Positions 1 to 5,627 of a stretch of DNA of 8,662 bases are shown one piece after another. This stretch comes from Acidobacteria bacterium AH-259-G07 (lineage in GTDB: Bacteria > Acidobacteriota > UBA6911 > RPQK01 > JADFOI01): assembly GCA_027717925.1 (NCBI GenBank), contig JALLON010000113.1, forward strand, positions 1 to 8,662, given 5' to 3'. The stretch's first letter is position 1. Each line of letters begins with the position of its first letter. The notes under the pieces were generated by a model. That model searched no databases. It was not told the origin of the DNA and saw only the letters and a program-made list of their open reading frames with translations. Both the position numbers and the translations under genes were made by a program.

Positions 1-842
1 CAGCATTTTTCCCGAACCTCTTCCGGAACGTGGTTGGCTTCCAAGAACTTCTCAAAGCGCTCAATATTGGCCAGGAGTCCCTCGGGACCCTCATCCGTTG
101 CGAAAACAATCTTTCCAAAGGCATGGTCTCCGCCGCTGGGTGAATGTCGAGTCGCGAGGGACGGGCGCCACCACAATATTTCTCCCCAGAACTCGGGATG
201 ATTGGCCTTCTTCAGCAACGAGGACCCCGTGACATCAGAGTAGAGATTGGGGTTCCAGCGCAGAGCCTCAGCAGCCTCCGCATACCAGGGATTACCAAGA
301 TGAGCGGTGTGGATGACTAACCGCGGAAATCGGCGCGCAATTAAATCCACATAGGCGGGGCGCATTCGGTCCATCGAACTGTATTGAGGCACGTCGGGGT
401 TTCTGCGGCTCACAATTCCCGTATGAAAGAGAGCTGCCATGCCATAGAGTTGAAGGCGCTCGTAGATCGGAAAATATCTTGGGTTATGAAAATTCTTCAA
501 GGGTCGGGATAGCTCTCCGATGCCCTTAAAGCCGGCTGCATAGAATCGATCGATCTTTTCCAGAGCCTGTGGATCATCCAGTTTTATGCTGCCGTAGCCA
601 ATGAACACATCCGGGTACTGCTCGATCGCCTTCTTTATCTTGTCAATCGCTTCGACCGGGGTCAGAACACAAGCCATGGTGTTGTATTTGCGGTACTCCT
701 TGACAGTTTTTTCAATAAAGTCCGCGCTGTTCCGGTAGTGATAATGACTGTCGATTTTGAAGCGCGTCTTTGCATCCTCGGGTAGAACCACGCCGATGGG
801 AAGCAAAAAGATTGTCACAAAGAGAATACTCGCCTTATGCAT
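1..842 (-). CDS. Exported amidohydrolase-family (Amidohydro_2) metal hydrolase, C-terminus cut by window edge
   Basis: The minus frame is open from an ATG at 842 to the window edge (280 codons), so the 3' end lies outside. An AGGAGGT Shine-Dalgarno (848-854) sits 5 nt before the ATG and fixes the start. Residues 1-20 are a hydrophobic signal peptide with a lysine at position 3, so the enzyme is probably periplasmic or lipid-free secreted. The mature part follows the Amidohydro_2 pattern: HxH ligands H33/H35 (DSHYHY), H140 in FHTG, H181 in the HLG motif after a 'RFPRLVIH' strand, NLYSDVTG near 199-206, and D250 in FATDEG. These are the expected metal ligands and final-strand aspartate. Relatives hydrolyse lactones or decarboxylate aromatic acids; the substrate here cannot be told. 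It is the third gene of a minus-strand operon, 29 bp after the SDR gene. A sugar-lactonase role would fit the neighbours but is inference. Confidence 0.85.
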   Translation of the reverse strand, partial: MHKASILFVTIFLLPIGVVLPEDAKTRFKIDSHYHYRNSADFIEKTVKEYRKYNTMACVLTPVEAIDKIKKAIEQYPDVFIGYGSIKLDDPQALEKIDRFYAAGFKGIGELSRPLKNFHNPRYFPIYERLQLYGMAALFHTGIVSRRNPDVPQYSSMDRMRPAYVDLIARRFPRLVIHTAHLGNPWYAEAAEALRWNPNLYSDVTGSSLLKKANHPEFWGEILWWRPSLATRHSPSGGDHAFGKIVFATDEGPEGLLANIERFEKFLEANHVPEEVREKC

Positions 843-871
843 AAGCTACCTCCTCGAACTGGGGTGAAGGC

Positions 872-1645
872 TCACAGTCGCTGCACCGTTAAGCCTCCAT
901 CTGCCATGATTACTGTACCTGAGGAGTAAGGTAGATCACCGCGAGCCAGCGCAGCAACCGCTTTCCCCACATCCTCTGGCGTTCCCCAACGGGATTGCAA
1001 GAGCAATCCTGCGGCGATGAGTTTGTCGTATTTCTCCTGAACCCCCGATGTCATGTCGGTTCTGATGATGCCAGGACGAACCTCATAAACTGGGATGCCA
1101 TACTCCCCTAAACGCACCGCCCAAAGTCTGGTGGTCATACTGAGACCTGCCTTTGAGATGCAATACTCTCCACGGCTGGGCGAGGCAACCGTGGCTGAGA
1201 TGGATGAAATATTGATAATGCAGCCGCAGAAATCCGACGAATTTTTTTTTTGCTGGACCATCCAGTTAGCTATGGCCTGGGTGAGGAAATATGGCCCCTG
1301 CAAATTAACGCGAAGAACCCGCTCGAAACTTTGCTCCGAAGCTTCCAGGATATCTTTTCTCTCTTTCGGTGCGATTCCCGCATTGTTCACAAGGACATTC
1401 AGACGGCCCAAACGGTCCTGAATACCGGTCAACACCTTGTGACGGGCAGCGGCATCGGCGACATCGGCCTGGCAATAGAGGACTTGGCCACCAACATCCC
1501 GAAGTTGGGCAAGAACATCGCAAACCGAGGGTTCATCGCGAACACCGCAAACAGCTAGATCATAGCCATCTTTGGCAAGACATAAGGAGATACCGTAGCC
1601 GATTCCCCGTGTTCCTCCAGTCACTAACGCTACTCTCTTTGGCAT
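872..1645 (-). CDS. Short-chain dehydrogenase/reductase (SDR, FabG-like)
   Basis: Cytoplasmic NAD(P)-dependent oxidoreductase of 257 residues, the usual length for a classical SDR. The Rossmann motif TGGTRGIG is at 9-16, NNAG at 87-90, a structural Asn at 114, and the catalytic triad S148, Y161, K165 (YCISK) is complete. PG at 191-192 and the C-terminal GTVIMADGG (243-251) are also classical. AAGGAGA (1651-1657) lies 5 nt before the ATG at 1645. Similarity is closest to proteins annotated '3-ketoacyl-ACP reductase', but a fatty-acid role is unlikely between a GH88-like hydrolase and an amidohydrolase. A keto-sugar or keto-uronate reductase, analogous to KduD, is more plausible (inference). 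The oddity is an A10 tract in codons 132-135 (1242-1251 on the plus strand), in a loop before the catalytic serine. The frame is intact as given. Confidence 0.93.
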   Translation of the reverse strand: MPKRVALVTGGTRGIGYGISLCLAKDGYDLAVCGVRDEPSVCDVLAQLRDVGGQVLYCQADVADAAARHKVLTGIQDRLGRLNVLVNNAGIAPKERKDILEASEQSFERVLRVNLQGPYFLTQAIANWMVQQKKNSSDFCGCIINISSISATVASPSRGEYCISKAGLSMTTRLWAVRLGEYGIPVYEVRPGIIRTDMTSGVQEKYDKLIAAGLLLQSRWGTPEDVGKAVAALARGDLPYSSGTVIMADGGLTVQRL

Positions 1646-1673
1646 TTACTTCTCCTTGTCAAACCCACCCCCT

Positions 1674-3044
1674 CTACCCGAAAAAGGTCAGATAAGTCTC
1701 GCTGCCGGCAACCCGCTGCACGTAAAGCGCCACCTCTCGTGCGTGGTAATCTCCCCACATACTGGACTCGCCGCACGGAACCTTCTGATGGGGAGGAATA
1801 TAATCCCATGCTCTGGGCCGATGATAGACAGAATGGAGAATGAGTCCCTGATGATCGTCATTTTTGCTCAGATAAGGCTCCTCAAAGAGCGTATCGAGGA
1901 CCCTCAAGCCTGCCTGCCAGTAACGATGGCCATCCTGGCTTTGCCCTTTCTTTTTTAGATGCTGTCCGAGGCGGAGTAATCCTTGGGCTGCAATGGCCGC
2001 GGCTGAACTGTCCACTGGTTCGTATTCATTGAAGGGATCAGCAGCTCGTCTCAGATAATCGCCCAGCTTGTGAAGCAAAGGGGCCCCGGTGTCCCAGTAA
2101 GGGATCCCGTCAATAGGAGTGTTCTCAATATAAAAATCACAACTGGCTCGGGCAGCCCGAAGCATGAATTTTTGAACTTCTTCTCCCCCGCCGAAAGCAG
2201 CCAGGTGACTCTCGTCTAACGTGTCCAAGAATTCTAATTCCTCGGCATAGCCACACATGATCCAGGCCAATCCTCGCGTCCAGGTAGTGAATGGCGAGAA
2301 GCCCTGTTGAGAACTCGGACAGCGATAGCTTCCGTCATTCAGGTTGAAAATACTTTCGTGTGCCACACGCCCCCACACATCGTACGCATCCCTCCCTTCC
2401 CCGTAGTAGACATTGTAAGTCGCGGTCATTCGCGCGTGCTGGATAAGGCGCTCCAGCAGAGAGATCTTTCGGTCGTTTTCCTCCATTAATACGTGGCTGA
2501 GCTGGTGGCCGAGAGCCAAAACACGCAAGGATCGAATCGTGTCAGCGAAGAGAGAATGAGGGCCGTTGAATGAATAGATGTACCCCCCATCGAGGGCGCT
2601 TGTCCAGCGTTTTGCCTGGATCGCTCCGGAACACTTCAAGGCCAGCTCGTAGACATTTCGTTCCCATTCGTTTTCCTCGGTCCTGCCTTCCTTCATGAGA
2701 CGCCACAGATTGCCGTAAGTGCTCACGATGTTGAATCCGTGATCATGGACTCCGAAATGTGTCAAGTGTGGAGCCATCACCTGTAACGTCTTCTGTCGGC
2801 CCAGTTCAAGAAATTTTTGGTCTCCAGTGGCGTCGAATTGAAGGATCGAGGAACCAAATTGAAAGCCCTGCGTCCATTCCGTCCAACCGCGGGACATATA
2901 CTTTCCTTGAACCGTGAAAACGGGTGAGCCCTGGGAAGATTGGCTGCTTTTTTCGATGGCCTGGATTTTTCGCGCTGATAAGTTCCACAGCCTTCTGATT
3001 TTGGGTTCAAGATCTGCCGGCTTGATTTGGAGATCGATTTTCAC
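1674..3044 (-). CDS. Glycoside hydrolase family 88-like unsaturated uronyl hydrolase
   Basis: A 456-residue (alpha/alpha)6-barrel protein of the GH88/GH105 type. These enzymes remove 4,5-unsaturated uronic acids, left by polysaccharide lyases, by hydrating the double bond. Visible family signatures are W-T-E-W-T-Q-G-F near 54-61, HDHGF with candidate catalytic Asp101, DTIRSL with candidate catalytic Asp168, TWTRGLAW (254-261), DSSAAAIAAQGLL (345-357) and SSMWGDYHAREV (427-438). Assigning the two Asp residues follows the two-Asp mechanism of Bacillus unsaturated glucuronyl hydrolase and was done by eye. There is no signal peptide, so it should act in the cytoplasm on imported oligosaccharides. 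The start is a GTG at 3044; an in-frame TAA lies just upstream, no ATG occurs before residue 50, and no Shine-Dalgarno precedes it. It heads the minus-strand operon, with the SDR gene starting 28 bp after its stop. Length is slightly above the roughly 380 residues usual for the family. Confidence 0.85.
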   Translation of the reverse strand: MKIDLQIKPADLEPKIRRLWNLSARKIQAIEKSSQSSQGSPVFTVQGKYMSRGWTEWTQGFQFGSSILQFDATGDQKFLELGRQKTLQVMAPHLTHFGVHDHGFNIVSTYGNLWRLMKEGRTEENEWERNVYELALKCSGAIQAKRWTSALDGGYIYSFNGPHSLFADTIRSLRVLALGHQLSHVLMEENDRKISLLERLIQHARMTATYNVYYGEGRDAYDVWGRVAHESIFNLNDGSYRCPSSQQGFSPFTTWTRGLAWIMCGYAEELEFLDTLDESHLAAFGGGEEVQKFMLRAARASCDFYIENTPIDGIPYWDTGAPLLHKLGDYLRRAADPFNEYEPVDSSAAAIAAQGLLRLGQHLKKKGQSQDGHRYWQAGLRVLDTLFEEPYLSKNDDHQGLILHSVYHRPRAWDYIPPHQKVPCGESSMWGDYHAREVALYVQRVAGSETYLTFFG

Positions 3045-3082
3045 TGGATAGTTATTGTAAGATTAATTTTCTTTAAAGCCGA
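3045..3082. promoter_or_regulatory. Divergent intergenic region between the two operons
   Basis: This 38-bp AT-rich gap separates the GTG of the GH88-like gene from the ATG of the isomerase, so it or the flanking coding ends must hold both promoters. On the minus strand TACAAT (3054-3059) resembles a -10 box and would place the transcript start only a few bases before the GTG. On the plus strand TAAGAT (3058-3063) is a weak -10 match. A perfect 8-bp palindrome CTTTAAAG lies at 3071-3078. No convincing -35 boxes and no Shine-Dalgarno on either side were found. Confidence 0.4.
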
Positions 3083-3958
3083 ATGAAAATTGCACTATGT
3101 AACGAGGTTCTGCGTGAGTTGGAGTTTCCTGCCCAGTGTGCTTATGCCGCTGGACTTGGATATGACGGACTTGAACTTGCTCCTTTCACTTTAGGCGAGA
3201 CCCCTCATCTTTTGAGTAACTCTGATCGGGCCAGGCTTCGCAGCGCTGCCGCGGATGCGGGTATCGAAATCGTGGGTCTGCATTGGCTTTTGGTCACCCC
3301 GCAAGGCTTGTCCATCAACAGCAGAGACGCGTCGGTCAGGCGACAGACGGTGGAGGTGATGCGCCGTTTGATTGAGCTCTGTGCCGATCTGGAAGGAAAG
3401 GTCTTGGTTCACGGATCGCCTGGCCAGCGTCAGGTTGAGCCTGATGATGACCCGGCTGAAGCCTGGAAGCGCGCCCTGGATAGCTTTGCCGCGATTAAAG
3501 CGGACGCAGAAGCGGCCGATGTCGTGTATTGCATTGAACCCTTGTCGCAGAGTGAAACCAATTTTATCAATACAGTTGCTGAGGCAGTCAGTTTGGTCGA
3601 AGCCGTTGGTAGTCCAGCCTTGCGTACCATGATCGACACCCGGGCTGCCAGGCTGGCAGAGGATGCGTCGGTTGCCGAGCTGATCGATCATTGGCTCCCC
3701 AGGGGGATGGTCGCCCACATCCACGTCAATGATCGCAACCGGCGCGGCCCCGGACAAGGAGATGATGAGTTTGCGCCGGTTTTCGCTGCGCTGGTTCGAA
3801 ACGGATATTCCGGCAAGGTTTCAGTAGAACCGTTCGACTATGAGCCTGATTCTGGTGCGACGGCAGCCCACGCCATCGGCTACATTCGTGGGATTCTTCA
3901 GACGCTGGAATGGAAACGTGAGACAAAGGGAACGGCCGGCAAGCAGAATTTGGATTGA
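3083..3958 (+). CDS. Sugar phosphate isomerase/epimerase-like TIM-barrel protein (AP_endonuc_2 fold)
   Basis: A 291-residue xylose-isomerase-like TIM barrel, predicted cytoplasmic. The N-terminal MKIALCNEVL is a typical first strand, GYDGLELAPF (26-35) the second, and the four metal-ligand positions of the tagatose-3-epimerase group are present: E152 (CIEPL), D185 (MIDT), H212 or H214 (HIHVND) and E249 (SVEPFDY). These proteins epimerise or isomerise free keto-sugars; related TIM-barrel proteins paired with Gfo/Idh/MocA enzymes act on 3-keto-glycosides or inositols. The residue three after D185 is alanine (DTRAA), where epimerases usually have a substrate-binding histidine, so substrate or chemistry may differ. 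The ATG has no Shine-Dalgarno but begins exactly at the first barrel strand. The ApbE gene follows after 46 bp. An inosose- or keto-sugar-type isomerase is possible; the exact reaction is unknown. Confidence 0.85.
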   Translation: MKIALCNEVLRELEFPAQCAYAAGLGYDGLELAPFTLGETPHLLSNSDRARLRSAAADAGIEIVGLHWLLVTPQGLSINSRDASVRRQTVEVMRRLIELCADLEGKVLVHGSPGQRQVEPDDDPAEAWKRALDSFAAIKADAEAADVVYCIEPLSQSETNFINTVAEAVSLVEAVGSPALRTMIDTRAARLAEDASVAELIDHWLPRGMVAHIHVNDRNRRGPGQGDDEFAPVFAALVRNGYSGKVSVEPFDYEPDSGATAAHAIGYIRGILQTLEWKRETKGTAGKQNLD

Positions 3959-3995
3959 ATTTGCCCCAGCCGGTTGGGATAATCTGAAACCTCGC

Positions 3996-4000
3996 GAGGG
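3996..4000 (+). promoter_or_regulatory. Ribosome binding site deciding the TTG start of apbE
   Basis: GAGGG lies 4 nt before the TTG at 4005 and is the only purine-rich site near a start that keeps the twin-arginine peptide. A longer reading from an ATG at 3840 would overlap the isomerase by 119 bp and add 55 residues with no family similarity. The next ATG (residue 47) would remove the export signal. Confidence 0.55.
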
Positions 4001-4004
4001 ATCA

Positions 4005-5075
4005 TTGCCAAAAAAGGTAACCAGTCGAAGGACTTTTCTTCAGCCAAAAGCGTGGACTTCCACCTTAGGAGCCTCGATCGCTTTTGCACAGCCCCGGCAA
4101 AGGCCAGAGAAAGACCAGCTGATTCGGGCGGGTCGGCCGGCGATGGCGTGCCAGTTTGAGATTTTTTTCCCGGCCTCCCACAGATTAAAGATTGGCGGGG
4201 TCCACCGTGCGCTGGATGAGGTCCAGCAATTGGAACGCCAGATGAGCGTTTATCGCCAGGATAGTGAGATCTCAGCCATAAACCGGCAAGCTCAAAATCA
4301 ACCGGTCGAGGTCGAAGAAGGCCTTTTCTCTTTGCTGCGTCTCGGTATTGATTTATACCGGGAAACCCAGGGGGCTTTCGACATGACCGCGAGTCCGCTG
4401 TCCCGCTGCTGGGGTTTTTTTGCCCGGCAAGGACGGGTTCCCGAGCAGGTTGAAATTGATCGAGCTCTCCATTCCGTAGGGTCTGCCTTTTTGGATCTTG
4501 ACCCGGCTAAGCGCTCAATATTATTTCGCTGCAAGGATCTCGAGCTTAACCTGGGAAGCATCGGTAAGGGCTATGCACTGGACCGGGCGGCGACGATACT
4601 GAAAGGCGCTGGTTTGGGCCAGGCACTGCTGCATGCCGGCTACAGCAGTCTTCTCGCCATAGGAAACGCACCCTCCTCCGGGGATGCAGGCTCAGGGTGG
4701 CAGCTTAGCATTCGTCATCCGCTGGAGCAAAATCGCGATCTTGGGGTGGTTCGTTTGCATGATCAGGCAATGGCGACATCAGGAACAGGACAACAGTACT
4801 TCATCTCAGACAGCAAAAGGTATGGCCACATCATTGATCCGCGCACGGGTTACCCTGCCGATTTGAATGTCAGTGCGACGGCGTTCGCCAAAATGGCCGC
4901 GCAGGCCGATGCGCTTTCAACGGCTTTCTTCGTCATGCGTCCCGAAGAGATTGACAACTACTGCAAGAGAAATCCAGAAGTGGGAGCGTTGATCGTGCCT
5001 AAATCAGCCGATGACGCTCCACTTCAATACCACAGCTTCGGCTTGGTGCCTGAAGATTTGGAGGTTTATTTGTGA
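4005..5075 (+). CDS. apbE: FAD:protein FMN transferase (ApbE), Tat-exported
   Basis: ApbE transfers FMN from FAD to a Thr/Ser of target proteins outside the cytoplasm, using Mg2+. From the TTG start the protein has 356 residues, normal for the family. The N-terminus carries a twin-arginine motif SRRTFL (7-12) and a short, weakly hydrophobic segment ending in AFAQ, so export by Tat is likely. Family motifs in order are the F-E-I strand (51-53), MSVYRQDSEISAIN (80-93), GAFDMTASPL (123-132), LNLGSIGKGYALD (181-193), GHIIDPRTGYP (274-284) and ADALSTA (301-307), where D302 and T306 match the metal-ligand pair. The stop overlaps the GTG of the DoxX-like gene by 4 nt, so the two are translationally coupled. 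No protein in the window has a clear FMN_bind domain, so the substrate is unknown; a remote target encoded elsewhere is possible. Confidence 0.92.
   Translation: MPKKVTSRRTFLQPKAWTSTLGASIAFAQPRQRPEKDQLIRAGRPAMACQFEIFFPASHRLKIGGVHRALDEVQQLERQMSVYRQDSEISAINRQAQNQPVEVEEGLFSLLRLGIDLYRETQGAFDMTASPLSRCWGFFARQGRVPEQVEIDRALHSVGSAFLDLDPAKRSILFRCKDLELNLGSIGKGYALDRAATILKGAGLGQALLHAGYSSLLAIGNAPSSGDAGSGWQLSIRHPLEQNRDLGVVRLHDQAMATSGTGQQYFISDSKRYGHIIDPRTGYPADLNVSATAFAKMAAQADALSTAFFVMRPEEIDNYCKRNPEVGALIVPKSADDAPLQYHSFGLVPEDLEVYL
5060..5064 (+). promoter_or_regulatory. Strong Shine-Dalgarno for the GTG start of the DoxX-like gene
   Basis: GGAGG inside the last codons of apbE sits 7 nt before the GTG at 5072. 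It supports this start, which overlaps the apbE TGA in a GTGA junction, rather than an internal start. Confidence 0.8.
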
Positions 5076-5596
5076 ATCCAAGTAGTGATACACTTTCCTC
5101 AGGGCAGCAGTTTGTTCTCGTGTTGCTGCGTTTTTCGGTTGGATGGCATCTTTTTTATCAGGGCTTTGGGAAGCTTCAAGCAGTGGATTGGACTTCGCAA
5201 GGATATCTTCAGGCTACCTCGGGTTCACTTGCTCGTTTGTTTCACGGGATCGCGCAAAGTCCACCACTGCTGGGCCTAGCGGATGCCATTACAATTTGGG
5301 GCCTGATGATTCTGGGCCTTTTTCTTATGATAGGGCTCTTCAGCCAAGCTTCTGCAATGGGCGGGTTTTTTCTCTTGATGCTGTTCTATCTTGCAGCTCC
5401 GCCCTTAGCGTATCAGGGCTTCATAGTGGAGACGGCGGAAGGAACGGAGCTGTACATCAACAAAACTCTCCTCGAGGCCTTTGCACTGCTGGTGGTTCTT
5501 TCTTTTCAGACTGGTCGTATGGCGGGTTTGGACATATTGATTGACCGATGGAGGGCCGGACGAGAATCACAAGGTGGGCAGATGGCTGAATTATAG
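5072..5596 (+). CDS. DoxX/DoxD-like four-helix membrane protein
   Basis: A 174-residue inner-membrane protein with four predicted helices at about 12-33, 68-89, 93-111 and 132-147. The first helix has the DoxX-type opening LLRFSVGWHLFYQGFGKL (18-35), with the G-x-x-K turn typical of the family. An 18-20 residue loop between helices 3 and 4 (YQGFIVETAEGTELYINKT) is the longest soluble part between helices. In archaeal thiosulfate:quinone oxidoreductase, DoxD is the quinone-side membrane subunit; most bacterial members are uncharacterised. Translational coupling to apbE and the following Tat-exported oxidoreductase suggest a membrane redox role, perhaps passing electrons to or from quinones (inference). 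The C-terminal tail after 155 is basic and probably cytoplasmic. No heme-binding CxxCH motif or flavinylation motif is present. Confidence 0.8.
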   Translation: MNPSSDTLSSGQQFVLVLLRFSVGWHLFYQGFGKLQAVDWTSQGYLQATSGSLARLFHGIAQSPPLLGLADAITIWGLMILGLFLMIGLFSQASAMGGFFLLMLFYLAAPPLAYQGFIVETAEGTELYINKTLLEAFALLVVLSFQTGRMAGLDILIDRWRAGRESQGGQMAEL

Positions 5597-5627
5597 TTGA
5601 TAAAATAAAAGACAGTCAGGAGAAACT

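Noticed and set aside
1095..1695. Overlapping plus-strand open frames across the SDR gene
   Set aside because: They lie in shifted frames opposite conserved SDR motifs and read as low-complexity, Arg/His-rich translations.
3191..3757. Minus-strand open frame (188 codons) opposite the isomerase gene
   Set aside because: Its sequence has no family features and lies wholly inside a well-supported gene on the other strand.
3840..4004. N-terminal extension of ApbE from an ATG at 3840
   Set aside because: It would overlap the isomerase by 119 bp, has no ApbE-like sequence and would bury the twin-arginine signal.
5072..5596. DoxX-like protein as the ApbE substrate
   Set aside because: It contains no [S/T]GA[S/T] motif, and its loops do not resemble an FMN_bind domain.
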